From NCBI RefSeq assembly GCF_018831085.1, contig NZ_JAGPNM010000001.1:620001-684000 (forward strand): a stretch of DNA of 64,000 bases, in the 5' to 3' direction. Position numbers and translations under genes: made by a program. This document shows, piece after piece, positions 8,913-16,956 of the stretch (position 1 is the stretch's first letter; each line of letters begins with the position of its first letter). Under the pieces are notes generated by a model. It searched no databases. It was not told the DNA's origin and was given only the letters and a program-made list of their open reading frames with translations. Origin of the DNA: Rheinheimera oceanensis (lineage in GTDB: Bacteria; Pseudomonadota; Gammaproteobacteria; Enterobacterales; Alteromonadaceae).

Positions 8913-9803
8913 TCAGCTAAGTGCAGTATCCAATAACATCATCAAGACAAAGCCCAGCATTAAGCCGTTGGTGGCAGCCATTTCGTGGCCCTGCCGGTGC
9001 GATTCAGGGATCATTTCATGGCTGATCACAAATAACATAGCGCCAGCCGCTACTGCCAGGCCCCAGGGTAACAACAGGCTGGATTCGCCCAACACCGCCG
9101 CGCCAACAATAGCCATAACCGGTTCGGTTAAGCCAGATAATATCGCAATACCCACTGCCAGTGCGCGGCCGTACCCTACGGCCAGCAATGCCATTGCCAC
9201 TACCAGCCCTTCGGGAATGTCCTGCACCGAGATACCGGTAGCCAGTGCGCTTGCTGCTGCAACATCGCCACTGGCAAAAGAGGCGCCAATGGCCAGCCCT
9301 TCAGGAATATTATGCAGCGCTATGGCAAACACAAATAACCAGCTGCGGCGCAGGGTTTGGCCACGTTGCCGGTCTTCATCTTTAATAAAGTGTTCATGGG
9401 GTACCAGCCGCTCCAGCAGTAGCATAAAAACACCGCCAAGCAAAATAGCCAGCGCCACACTGCCAGAGCTGTACCACGCAGAGGCACCACTGTTGGCTAA
9501 TAAAGCCAGCGCCGGTACGATCAGCGAAAACATACAAGCTGCCAGCATAACGCCGGCACCAAAGCCCAGCATTACATCAAGCAACTTTTGCGGCAACCGG
9601 CGCATAAACAGCGCCGGTATCGCACCGGCTGCCGTTGCGGTAGCGGCCACCATACCGGCATAAAAGGCATAGCGCACATTAGCTTGCTGTTGCAGTAATA
9701 ACACCAGTTGCTGCAAACCATAGCCTGCACCGGCCAGTACTATCAGCAGACCTGCCAGTTTACGCAGGCCCAGCGCGGGCCATTGCAACAACATTAGCTT
9801 CAT
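8913..9803 (-). CDS. ZIP-family metal transporter
   Basis: A 296-residue integral membrane protein with about eight hydrophobic segments. The paired ZIP signatures [10 protein letters not shown] and [11 protein letters not shown] lie in the two metal-binding helices (TM4 and TM5), and [12 protein letters not shown] lies near the C-terminus. ZIP proteins bring Zn, Fe or Mn into the cytoplasm. The start overlaps the sodA stop (ATGA), so the two genes are translationally coupled behind the same Fur box. That pairing suggests it supplies the metal needed by the superoxide dismutase under iron limitation. Mn or Zn is likely, but the sequence does not settle the substrate. Confidence 0.88.
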   Translation of the reverse strand: MKLMLLQWPALGLRKLAGLLIVLAGAGYGLQQLVLLLQQQANVRYAFYAGMVAATATAAGAIPALFMRRLPQKLLDVMLGFGAGVMLAACMFSLIVPALALLANSGASAWYSSGSVALAILLGGVFMLLLERLVPHEHFIKDEDRQRGQTLRRSWLFVFAIALHNIPEGLAIGASFASGDVAAASALATGISVQDIPEGLVVAMALLAVGYGRALAVGIAILSGLTEPVMAIVGAAVLGESSLLLPWGLAVAAGAMLFVISHEMIPESHRQGHEMAATNGLMLGFVLMMLLDTALS

Positions 9804-10408
9804 TGCTTCTCCTGATATAACCCCGCCACACAGGGCCAGTTTATTACATTAAAAAACGCTGCCACATATTCCGGCCGCTTATTCTGGTACTGCAGGTAGT
9901 ATGCATGTTCCCACACATCCAGCCCCAGTATTGGCGTTAACCCTTCCATTAACGGGCTGTCCTGGTTCGCACTGCTGCTTACCTGCAATTTGCCCTGCTT
10001 GTCTTTTACCAGCCACGCCCAGCCACTGCCAAACCGGCTTAGCGCGGCCTGAATAAATTGCTGCTTAAACAGGGCAAAGCTGCCAAAGTACTGTGTTATG
10101 GCTTCAGCCAGTTCGCCGCCAGGTTCGCCACCGCCTTGTGGTGACATAATCTGCCAGAACAAACTGTGGTTAGCATGGCCACCACCGTGGTTACGTACCG
10201 CCAGCTGTAACGGTTGTGGCAAGGCAGATATTTCACTGAGTAAACGCTGCAATGGCCAGTCAGTATAGGCGCTGCCTTCAAGTGCTGCATTTAAACCATT
10301 AACATAAGTTTGATGGTGCCGGCTGTGGTGTATTTCCATCGTCAGTGCATCCAGATGCGGTTCCAGTGCGTTGTAGCTGTATGGTAGTTCCGGTAATGTA
10401 AAGTTCAT
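9800..10408 (-). CDS. sodA: Manganese-type superoxide dismutase
   Basis: Protein of 202 residues with the Fe/Mn-SOD fold. Metal ligands are visible as His27 (EIHHSRHH), the His in [11 protein letters not shown], and Asp/His in [26 protein letters not shown] and NQDSPLM follow the MnSOD pattern rather than FeSOD (AAQVWNH), so this is the Mn or cambialistic type. It converts superoxide to H2O2 and O2 in the cytoplasm. The ATG at 10408 has GGAGGG five bases upstream; a TTG four codons earlier is not used. A strong Fur box overlies the promoter. It is followed with a 4 bp overlap by a ZIP transporter. Confidence 0.93.
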   Translation of the reverse strand: MNFTLPELPYSYNALEPHLDALTMEIHHSRHHQTYVNGLNAALEGSAYTDWPLQRLLSEISALPQPLQLAVRNHGGGHANHSLFWQIMSPQGGGEPGGELAEAITQYFGSFALFKQQFIQAALSRFGSGWAWLVKDKQGKLQVSSSANQDSPLMEGLTPILGLDVWEHAYYLQYQNKRPEYVAAFFNVINWPCVAGLYQEKQ

Positions 10409-10419
10409 ATCGCCCTCCA

Positions 10420-10438
10420 ATTAATGATAACCATTATC
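10420..10438. promoter_or_regulatory. Fur box in the sodA-divergent gene interval
   Basis: ATTAATGATAACCATTATC matches the 19-bp Fur consensus GATAATGATAATCATTATC at 16 of 19 positions. It sits 11 bp upstream of the sodA start and 60 bp before the divergent gene at 10500, so it can repress both directions when iron is plentiful. This agrees with known Fur control of sodA in other gammaproteobacteria. Confidence 0.85.
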
Positions 10439-10499
10439 ATTTGCATTTAATCGAAAAACAAGCCATATTTTCAGTCAGGTTCCCGACAAGGTGAGTGAT

Positions 10500-10946
10500 A
10501 TGGATACGATAGAACACTGGAAACACATTATCCGCCAGGCCAACAGTGCGTTTGCACATGACCACTATGTACTGGCGGCCGATTTATACCAGCAGGCTGC
10601 AGTGTTGCTAACACAAGCCTGGCCGGAGTACGAAGCCAGATCGGCTGACAATTTTATACCCGGTGCACCCGATGGCACTGCATTGTTAATTATTTGCCTG
10701 TCGATCAGTGTGCAGAATCTGGCCGAAACCTATGCCAGACAACAACGCTGGCGCCGCTGTCTGGCCACATTAAACCGTGCTTTGCAGCAAGTGCTGCAAT
10801 TGCAGGCACAGTTGCCCGACACCCACCCGGCTAACGTTGCGCTACTGCGGGAAAGCTGCAGCCTGCGCCGCGAACTGTGCCGTTTTTCGCAGTTAGCACC
10901 CGTTACACAAACCGCAACGCAGCCGGCCTCTGCCACACTGCATTAA
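10500..10946 (+). CDS. Hypothetical TPR-like protein, divergent from sodA
   Basis: A 148-residue soluble, mostly helical protein. The start at ATG 10500 has AAGGTGAG upstream; an in-frame GTG three codons earlier would overlap that site. The helical segment pattern (HYVLAADLYQQAAVLL, then NLAETYARQQRWRRCLATLNRAL) resembles tetratricopeptide repeats and suggests a protein-binding adaptor. I recognise no family. It faces sodA across a Fur box and is followed after 10 bp by another unknown gene, then by two bacterioferritin genes on the other strand. The setting suggests a role in the iron or oxidative-stress response, similar in position to the uncharacterised orfX beside Pseudomonas sodA. Homology to that protein is not claimed. 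Confidence 0.6.
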   Translation: MDTIEHWKHIIRQANSAFAHDHYVLAADLYQQAAVLLTQAWPEYEARSADNFIPGAPDGTALLIICLSISVQNLAETYARQQRWRRCLATLNRALQQVLQLQAQLPDTHPANVALLRESCSLRRELCRFSQLAPVTQTATQPASATLH

Positions 10947-10956
10947 GGAGCATATT

Positions 10957-11325
10957 ATGCTGATACAAAGTTCATTGTGGCAGGATTTCAGCCGCCTGAG
11001 CCGGCAGCTAAAAGCAGGAAAGATCATGCCGGACGACTATCACCGGCTGGTATCTGATTACAGCTGCCGCTGCTGTCAGTTGGCCACTATGCTGGAACAG
11101 CAAAACAGCAGTGTGTTGCAGGAATGGTGTTTGCGCTATGCGCTGTTTACACTAGCCGAAGGCGCTGTGAGCCAGCTACACACAGCAATGCAGCGCCAGG
11201 CCTGTATGGATATGCTGTATATGCCGCTGATTGCGCTAACCCGGCTATACCGGCGCCAGCCACAAGGTCAGGCTGAACTGGCAGCACTGCATGCAAAACT
11301 AAAATACTGTTTTGCATGCTCATAA
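10957..11325 (+). CDS. Hypothetical Cys-containing helical protein
   Basis: A 122-residue protein with a good ribosome binding site (AAGGAG) and only 10 bp after the previous gene, so the two form an operon. It is predicted all-helical and has several cysteines (a CRCC cluster near residue 38, and CFACS at the C-terminus). These could bind metal or sense redox state, but no known motif is matched. It ends 9 bp from the stop of the convergent bacterioferritin gene. Function unknown; the Fur box upstream of its partner suggests iron-regulated expression. Confidence 0.55.
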   Translation: MLIQSSLWQDFSRLSRQLKAGKIMPDDYHRLVSDYSCRCCQLATMLEQQNSSVLQEWCLRYALFTLAEGAVSQLHTAMQRQACMDMLYMPLIALTRLYRRQPQGQAELAALHAKLKYCFACS

Positions 11326-11334
11326 GCGCTGCTA

Positions 11335-11802
11335 TTACATCTGTGACTGCAAATAGTTGGGCAGGCCAAGCAGTTTAATCAGGTTAAGTTGCTGCTCCAG
11401 CCAGTGGGCGTGGTCTACCTCGGTATCGTCCAGCAACTGTTGCAACATAGCACGGGTAACGTAGTCCTGCTCTTGCTCACACAGCGCCATGGTTTGCTTT
11501 AACAACTTTTGCACGGTGAATTCTACGTTTAAATCGTTTTGCAACATGGCAGGCACATCCTGGCCAACGTGAATGGCGTCACGTTTGCTCATATCCGGCA
11601 CACCTTCTAAGAAGATAATGCGTTCAATCAGCTTGGAGGCATGGCCTTTTTCGTCATCAAATTCATGATCGATACGTTCAAATAACTTGTGCAGGCCCCA
11701 GTCGTGGTACATGCGCGAGTGAATAAAGTACTGATCCATCGCTGCCAGCTCGTTGGCCAGTAGCACGTTTAGCGCGTCAATAATTTTGCGGTTGCCTTTC
11801 AT
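11335..11802 (-). CDS. bfr: Bacterioferritin, ferroxidase-type subunit
   Basis: A 155-residue four-helix ferritin. Aligned by eye with E. coli Bfr it keeps the diiron ligands Glu18, Glu51, His54 and Glu94, and an E-x-x-H pair (Glu128/His131, displaced by a one-residue insertion). The heme-binding Met52 is replaced by Lys. This chain should therefore oxidise Fe(II) but not bind heme axially. Its start abuts the stop of the upstream bfr gene with no gap, so the two chains are coproduced and probably assemble into a mixed 24-mer for iron storage in the cytoplasm. Confidence 0.9.
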   Translation of the reverse strand: MKGNRKIIDALNVLLANELAAMDQYFIHSRMYHDWGLHKLFERIDHEFDDEKGHASKLIERIIFLEGVPDMSKRDAIHVGQDVPAMLQNDLNVEFTVQKLLKQTMALCEQEQDYVTRAMLQQLLDDTEVDHAHWLEQQLNLIKLLGLPNYLQSQM

Positions 11803-12276
11803 TTACTCGCCTCCCAGCTGAGCCTGCAGATAATTTGCCAGCCCCATAGTGCTGATTTGGTGCTGCTGGGTTTCCAGCCAGTCCAGATGTTCTTCTTCAT
11901 ATTCCAGAATTTCGGTCAGAATATCGCGGCTAACGTAGTCCTGCTCGGTTTCACATAATGCAATAGTGGCACGCAGCAACGGCAGTTGCTCTACCTGAAA
12001 TTCCATATCGCACTGCAGCATTTCCGGTGTGTCTTCACCAATGCGTAATTTACCCAGCGCCTGTAAATTGGGCAGGCCTTCAAGCATTAAAATACGCTCA
12101 ATCAGTTCGTCGGCCTGCTTCATGTCTTTAATCGACTTTTTGTAGCACACATCGTTAAGTGCTTTTAAGCCCCAGTTTTTATAGATGCGGGCATGCAGAA
12201 AGTACTGATTAATCGACGTTAATTCAGCTGTCAGCACTTCATTCAGCTTAGACAGCACCTGCGGATTACCTTTCAT
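11803..12276 (-). CDS. bfr: Bacterioferritin, heme-binding-type subunit
   Basis: A 157-residue bacterioferritin. Met52 (KDMKQAD), the axial heme ligand, is present. Ferroxidase positions are altered: Glu51 to Asp, His54 to Gln, and Glu94 to Gln, while Glu18, Glu127 and His130 remain. The chain is thus the complement of its downstream neighbour: heme site kept, diiron site weakened. Such two-gene systems are known in Neisseria and other proteobacteria, where heme helps electron transfer for iron release. A weaker Fur-like site lies about 95 bp upstream. First gene of the bfr pair. Confidence 0.9.
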   Translation of the reverse strand: MKGNPQVLSKLNEVLTAELTSINQYFLHARIYKNWGLKALNDVCYKKSIKDMKQADELIERILMLEGLPNLQALGKLRIGEDTPEMLQCDMEFQVEQLPLLRATIALCETEQDYVSRDILTEILEYEEEHLDWLETQQHQISTMGLANYLQAQLGGE

Positions 12277-12367
12277 GTAATGTACCTTTTCTGTCGCGGC
12301 AAGAATTGTTGCACAGTGTAGACCAAAATACCTCTTTACGCAAAATTATGTTTATAATCAATAACAT

Positions 12368-12386
12368 AATACTGATAACCATTCGT
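12368..12386. promoter_or_regulatory. Weak Fur-like site upstream of the bfr pair
   Basis: A core of TGATAACCATT within AT-rich sequence matches the Fur consensus at about 13 of 19 positions. It lies between the bfr start (12276) and the divergent S10 peptidase gene (12537). It is much weaker than the boxes at 10420 and 20758. Confidence 0.4.
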
Positions 12387-12536
12387 ATTATTAACTCGTT
12401 TAGCTTAACGTTTAATTAGCACATTAAAGCTTAAGCCGGATTTCAGGGTGCTTGTCTCAAGCCTTTTGAATTGTCGGGCATTTTACGGTAAACAGAGAGT
12501 GGTATTACTTACCTATAATAATAATCCGGGGGTCCG

Positions 12537-14039
12537 ATGAAACTGTTCCAACCTATTGCGCTGTTACTGCTGCTATGCAGCACTGTGGTGCTGGCAACTG
12601 AGCGCCAGATTGAAATTGACAACAGTGTAACCACAGAACATAAAACCGAAGTTAACGGCAAACGCTTTAGCTATACCGCTACTACCGGCACCCAGCCGGT
12701 GTGGGATGAAGACGGCGTACCTACCGCCACCTTGTTTTATACTTATTATCAGCGCAGCGATATTAAAGATCGCAGCAAGCGACCGCTGTTAATATCATTT
12801 AACGGCGGCCCCGGCTCTGCCTCAGTATGGATGCACATTGCCTATACCGGCCCTAAAGCACTGATTATTGATGAAGAAGGTTACCCGGTGCAGCCGTATG
12901 GCGTAAAAACCAACCCGTATTCTGTACTTGATGTTGCCGACATTGTATTTGTTAACCCGGTAAATACCGGTTACTCACGCGTATTACCGGGTAAAGACGG
13001 TAAAATGCCATCAAAAGATCAGCAACAAAAAATGTTCTTTGGTGTTAATGCCGACGTGAAGTACCTGGCCGAGTGGATTAATACTTTTGTTACCCGCACT
13101 GAGCGCTGGCAATCACCAAAGTTTTTAATTGGCGAAAGTTACGGCACTACCCGGGTATCAGGCCTGGCGCTGGCACTGCAAAACCAGCAGTGGATGTATT
13201 TAAACGGTGTGGTACTGGTATCACCTACCGACTTAGGCATAGAGCGTGCCGGCCCGGTTAAAGCCGCCAACCGCCTGCCGTACTTCGCGGCCACTGCCTG
13301 GTACCACAAAAAGCTTAACAGCGACCTGCAGCAAAAAGATTTATACGACATTTTGCCGGAAGTAGAAGACTTTACGCTAAACCAATACCTGCCGGCACTG
13401 GCTAAAGGTAATGCTATAAGTAACGACGAAAAACAACGCATAGCCCAGCAGGTAGCCAGCTATTCGGGTTTATCACTGCAGGCGGTGCTGCAAAATAACC
13501 TGGATATTCCTACCAGCTATTTCTGGAAAGAGCTGCTGCGCGATCGCGGCCAAACCGTCGGCCGGCTGGATTCACGCTATTTAGGCATTGATAAACGCGA
13601 CGCCGGTGACAAACCGGACTACAACGCCGAGCTAACATCCTGGCTGCACTCGTTTACCCCGGCCATTAACCACTACCTGCGCAACGATCTGAAATACAAA
13701 ACCGACATTAAATACAATATGTTCGGCCCGGTACACCCGTGGGACAGATCTGACGACAACACCGGTGAAAACCTGCGCCAGGCCATGGCACAGAACCCCT
13801 ATCTTAAAGTCATGACGCAGTCTGGCTACTTTGACGGCGCCACTAACTATTTTGATGGCAAGTACAATATGTGGCAGCTGGACCCAAGCGGTAAAATGAA
13901 ACATCGCCTGAGTTTTAAAGGCTACCGCAGCGGCCATATGATGTATCTGCGTTATGAAGATTTGAAAAAGTCGAACGACGACCTGCGTGAGTTTATCCTG
14001 GGTGCTTTGCCGGCCGAAGGTGTAGCCGCCAAATACTGA
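12537..14039 (+). CDS. Secreted serine carboxypeptidase (S10 family)
   Basis: A 500-residue protein with a signal peptide ending near residue 20 (VVLA). S10 hallmarks are all present: NGGPGSAS (oxyanion-hole region), GESYG with the nucleophile Ser, the Asp in SGYFDGATN and the His in SGHMMY. The enzyme removes C-terminal amino acids from peptides outside the cytoplasm. Bacterial S10 peptidases are common in protein-degrading marine Alteromonadales, and this window holds several other exported peptidases. It is transcribed alone, divergent from the bacterioferritin genes, and ends at a terminator shared with the convergent EamA gene. Confidence 0.92.
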   Translation: MKLFQPIALLLLLCSTVVLATERQIEIDNSVTTEHKTEVNGKRFSYTATTGTQPVWDEDGVPTATLFYTYYQRSDIKDRSKRPLLISFNGGPGSASVWMHIAYTGPKALIIDEEGYPVQPYGVKTNPYSVLDVADIVFVNPVNTGYSRVLPGKDGKMPSKDQQQKMFFGVNADVKYLAEWINTFVTRTERWQSPKFLIGESYGTTRVSGLALALQNQQWMYLNGVVLVSPTDLGIERAGPVKAANRLPYFAATAWYHKKLNSDLQQKDLYDILPEVEDFTLNQYLPALAKGNAISNDEKQRIAQQVASYSGLSLQAVLQNNLDIPTSYFWKELLRDRGQTVGRLDSRYLGIDKRDAGDKPDYNAELTSWLHSFTPAINHYLRNDLKYKTDIKYNMFGPVHPWDRSDDNTGENLRQAMAQNPYLKVMTQSGYFDGATNYFDGKYNMWQLDPSGKMKHRLSFKGYRSGHMMYLRYEDLKKSNDDLREFILGALPAEGVAAKY

Positions 14040-14063
14040 TACGGCAGCAAAACACTGTCAGAC

Positions 14064-14088
14064 AAATCCCTGCTCCGGCGGGGATTTT
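14064..14088. terminator. Bidirectional intrinsic terminator
   Basis: AAATCCC and GGGATTT arms around a ten-base GC-rich loop, with T and A tracts on either side, between the convergent S10 peptidase and EamA genes. Confidence 0.75.
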
Positions 14089-14097
14089 GCTTTAAAG

Positions 14098-14952
14098 CTA
14101 ACGCGATAACTTAGTACGGTTTGCAGCTAACACCACCAATGCAATACCGCCCAAAATAGCCAGCGAAGCCAGCAACAAACGCAGTGTTAGCGGCTCCTGC
14201 AATAGCAATACACCACCCAGTGCTGCCAGCAGCGGTACACTTAACTGCGCCGTGGCAGCAGTTGTAGCTTTTAGTAACGGTAAAGCGGTATACCAGATGG
14301 CATAACCAATACCAGAGGTTAAAACCCCGGATAGCAGCGCATACCCTACCCCGGCACTGTCTAACGACGCCTGCTTTATTAACAACACACTTAGCAGCAG
14401 CGCCATCGGCACGGCGCGGATAAAGTTACCGCTGGTTACCGCAAGCGGATCGCCTGCACCTTTGCCACGCAGCGAGTACACGCCCCAGGCCACACCGGCA
14501 GCTAACATCAGCAAAGCCCCTGACAGCGGCGGTGCCGACAGCCCCGGCAGTAACAAACCAATAAGCCCCGAGCAAGCCAGCAGCAAACCCAGCCACTGCA
14601 ACAAACTAAAGCGTTCACCGCGCCACAGGCCGCAAGCTATCATGCTGGTTTGCACTGCTCCGAACAGGATCAGTGCGCCTATACCGGTGTTCAGCTGAAT
14701 ATAAGCAAACGAAAACCCGGCAGCATAAACAAACAGCGCCAGCGCTGATAGCCAGTTACCACGGCCGCTGTGTTCAGCCCGGCGCAATGCTACCAAAGCC
14801 CATAACACCACAGCACCGGATACCAGCCTTATAGCGGTAAAACTGGCAGCATCTATCTGGGTATGCGCCAGTGCCGCACGGCACAGCAGCGAGTTACCGG
14901 CAAAGGCGATAAGCGCCAGCAGGGTTAACAGCACAACGCGGGTGTAGGGCAT
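14098..14952 (-). CDS. EamA/DMT-family permease
   Basis: A 284-residue protein with about ten hydrophobic helices in the two-repeat EamA arrangement typical of drug/metabolite transporters. The start at 14952 (MPYTRVVLLTLLA) is chosen because it begins directly before the first helix; the longer frame to 15075 overlaps exbD and adds an unlikely Cys-rich leader. Substrates of this family include amino acids, purines and metabolites, usually exported, and none can be assigned here. It follows exbD on the same strand after 100 bp and may share that transcript or have its own promoter. Confidence 0.8.
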   Translation of the reverse strand: MPYTRVVLLTLLALIAFAGNSLLCRAALAHTQIDAASFTAIRLVSGAVVLWALVALRRAEHSGRGNWLSALALFVYAAGFSFAYIQLNTGIGALILFGAVQTSMIACGLWRGERFSLLQWLGLLLACSGLIGLLLPGLSAPPLSGALLMLAAGVAWGVYSLRGKGAGDPLAVTSGNFIRAVPMALLLSVLLIKQASLDSAGVGYALLSGVLTSGIGYAIWYTALPLLKATTAATAQLSVPLLAALGGVLLLQEPLTLRLLLASLAILGGIALVVLAANRTKLSR

Positions 14953-15052
14953 AGTACAACCTATAAAACAGCAGGATTTGCAGCAGGCTAGCACTAAAAC
15001 CGACCCGATAATATCGCGACAAAAGTTGTAGTTAAGGAATATAGCGCCAGAG

Positions 15053-15463
15053 TTAATGTATCGGCTCAGTAACAAAACCCAACTGCGTAATGCTCAACTG
15101 CTGTGCCAACGCCATTACGTTAAGCACATGCCGGTACTCCACGGCTTTATCGGCCATTAGCTGCAGCGGTGGTTGCTGGGGTAACTGCGCTATTTGTGCC
15201 AGCTTATGTTGCAGTTGCTCTGCCGTTACCGCTTCGCTATTCCACTGCACGCTGCCGTCGCGCAGTATACTGATGGCAATGCTGTCGGGCTGTGTGGTAG
15301 CGGGTGTTGCACTGGCCTGAGGCAACTCTACCAGTACAGTCTGAGTAAGCACCGGCATGGTGATCATAAAAATAATCAGCAGTACCAGCATCACATCCAC
15401 CAGGGGTGTCATATTAATTTCGCTGATGATTTCATCATCCTGTGAGTCTGCGGCGAAAGCCAT
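15053..15463 (-). CDS. exbD: ExbD energy-transducing protein
   Basis: A 136-residue inner-membrane protein with one N-terminal helix (about residues 22-42) preceded by INMTPLVDVMLVLLIIFM. This contains the Asp whose protonation drives the ExbB-ExbD motor, and a periplasmic domain follows. With ExbB and TonB it converts proton-motive force into opening of TonB-dependent receptors. It starts directly at the exbB stop and is the last of the Ton genes in the operon. Confidence 0.93.
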   Translation of the reverse strand: MAFAADSQDDEIISEINMTPLVDVMLVLLIIFMITMPVLTQTVLVELPQASATPATTQPDSIAISILRDGSVQWNSEAVTAEQLQHKLAQIAQLPQQPPLQLMADKAVEYRHVLNVMALAQQLSITQLGFVTEPIH

Positions 15464-16204
15464 TTATGCACTCTCCCCGTTACTGGCCTGTTTAGTGGTT
15501 AACACACTGACACTGGCTTTAGGCGCCGCGCCGGTAAGAAAATACGCATGTAGTTGATGGGCAAAACGGTTAAGCCGGGTAATCACACCTTTATTGGCCC
15601 GTTGCAGTGCGTTGTAGCCCAGCACTGCCGGTATGGCCACCGCCAGACCAACGGCAGTCATAATTAATGCCTCACCTACCGGGCCGGCTACTTTATCAAT
15701 ACCGGCCTGGCCGGATACCCCTATGCTAACCAGCGCATGGTAAATGCCCCATACTGTGCCAAACAAGCCAATAAAGGGTGCGGTTGAGCCTACCGATGCC
15801 AGCACCGGCAGGCCACGCTGTAGTTGCTGGACGTTGTCGTCAATAGCATTGCGCAAACAGGCGCTTAGCCAGTCGTTTAAACTTAGCTGGCCGTGTAAAT
15901 CGGCTTTGTGCAGGCTGTGATGATCAACCGCCGCCTGGCCTTCTTCGGCCAGCATACGGTATGGGCTGGCACTGTTGTGCGGTTGTAGTAACTGCAGGCC
16001 CTGGGCAAAGCTTTGCGCATGCCAGAAATCACGCGAGGCAGTATTGGCCGGGCGCAGGCGCCACAGCATCAGGCTGCGCCAGATAATCACGCTCCAACTG
16101 GCAACCGACATTAGCAGCAGCAACAACGCCACGCCTTTTATTACCCAGTCGCCCTGCGCCCAAAGCGCAGCTAAACCATAAGGGTTGTCTGTTAGTTGTG
16201 TCAT
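15464..16204 (-). CDS. exbB: ExbB proton-channel subunit
   Basis: A 246-residue MotA/TolQ/ExbB-family protein. One N-terminal helix (about 20-42), a cytoplasmic loop, then two helices at about 130-160 and 175-200 carrying the family signature (ASVGSTAPFIGLFGTVWGIY and the MTAVGLAVAIPAVLGYN region). It forms the pentamer around the ExbD dimer. Its ATG shares one base with the tonB stop, and its stop abuts exbD, so tonB-exbB-exbD are tightly coupled. Confidence 0.94.
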   Translation of the reverse strand: MTQLTDNPYGLAALWAQGDWVIKGVALLLLLMSVASWSVIIWRSLMLWRLRPANTASRDFWHAQSFAQGLQLLQPHNSASPYRMLAEEGQAAVDHHSLHKADLHGQLSLNDWLSACLRNAIDDNVQQLQRGLPVLASVGSTAPFIGLFGTVWGIYHALVSIGVSGQAGIDKVAGPVGEALIMTAVGLAVAIPAVLGYNALQRANKGVITRLNRFAHQLHAYFLTGAAPKASVSVLTTKQASNGESA

Positions 16205-16956
16205 CAGTTAACTCCTTCGGTTAAGGAAAATGCTACCCGCTGGCGGTAGCGGTAATCTATGGCGGTTTCGCCACGGCGCGCCGCCTGATAACGCCAGTGC
16301 TGCACGGCGCTGAGCGCAGCCTGATCTAATCTTGGGTAGCCGCTGCTTTGCAGCACGATAACATCGGCTACGGTGCCGTTAACCAGCACGGTAAGTTCCA
16401 GCACCACTGTGCCCTGCTCACGCAGTTTGCGCGATAACTGCGGGTATACCGGCGGCGCGTTGTAGTGCGCTGTAGCATTTAACACCGGTGCAGAAACCGG
16501 CACGGCTTTAGCAGCGTGGTCTTGCTTTGCGGATGGGTTAGCTGGCTCAGTAACCGGCTGTGCTATGGCTTTTATTTCGGCGGCTTTTGTTAGCGGTGCC
16601 TGTTCTGCCGCTTTAGCTGGCTTTTTATCTGCCTGAGTTTGCTTTAGCTCACGCTTAGCTGCCGGTTTAACTGCAGGCTTAATTTCTTGTTTTACTACCG
16701 GTTGCGTTTCTGCTGTAGCCACAGGCTTTTGCTCTGGTGGTGGCCCGGCAGTTTGCTGCGATGCCGGCTGTGATAGCAATACCCCGGTTAATACCGGCGG
16801 CTTTACTGTTACACTGTTTTGCTGTGCTGCCAGATACCAGGCCAGTGGTAATAAATGCGCACTAAATACGGCAACCAGCGTAAACAAAAAGCCCCCTGCT
16901 TTAACAGCAGGGGGAAGGCTTTGCGCCAGCGGTTGCATAGCGGCGGGAGAAAACAT
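16204..16956 (-). CDS. tonB: TonB energy-transducing protein
   Basis: A 250-residue protein with a short cytoplasmic N-terminus, one membrane helix (about residues 24-44), a long Lys/Pro/Ala/Gln-rich periplasmic spacer (about 70-155) and a TonB C-terminal domain (YPQLSRKLREQGTVVLEL, then SSGYPRLDQAALSAVQHWRY). It links ExbBD to the receptor encoded just upstream; its start shares a base with the receptor's stop. Notably, codons 15-27 encode a GC-rich hairpin followed by a T-tract, a terminator-like structure that may limit read-through from the receptor gene into tonB-exbBD. Confidence 0.93.
   Translation of the reverse strand: MFSPAAMQPLAQSLPPAVKAGGFLFTLVAVFSAHLLPLAWYLAAQQNSVTVKPPVLTGVLLSQPASQQTAGPPPEQKPVATAETQPVVKQEIKPAVKPAAKRELKQTQADKKPAKAAEQAPLTKAAEIKAIAQPVTEPANPSAKQDHAAKAVPVSAPVLNATAHYNAPPVYPQLSRKLREQGTVVLELTVLVNGTVADVIVLQSSGYPRLDQAALSAVQHWRYQAARRGETAIDYRYRQRVAFSLTEGVN
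16884..16914 (-). terminator. Terminator-like hairpin inside the tonB 5' coding region
   Basis: On the minus strand CCCCCTGCT-GTTAA-AGCAGGGGG is a perfect 9-bp stem followed at once by CTTTTTGTTT. It lies about 40 bp into tonB and is in frame as coding sequence (residues PPAVKAGGFLF). It has the form of an intrinsic terminator for the transcript coming from the receptor gene. Confidence 0.7.

Noticed and set aside
8968..9663. 231-codon plus-strand frame opposite the ZIP transporter
   Set aside because: Antisense to a gene with clear ZIP motifs; the composition (Ala/Ser/Pro-rich) is a shadow of the membrane-helix codons.
16204..16956. A later start for tonB that would place the hairpin in the 5' leader
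   Set aside because: The membrane helix immediately follows the hairpin codons and no in-frame ATG, GTG or TTG with a ribosome binding site lies between, so the hairpin must be coding.
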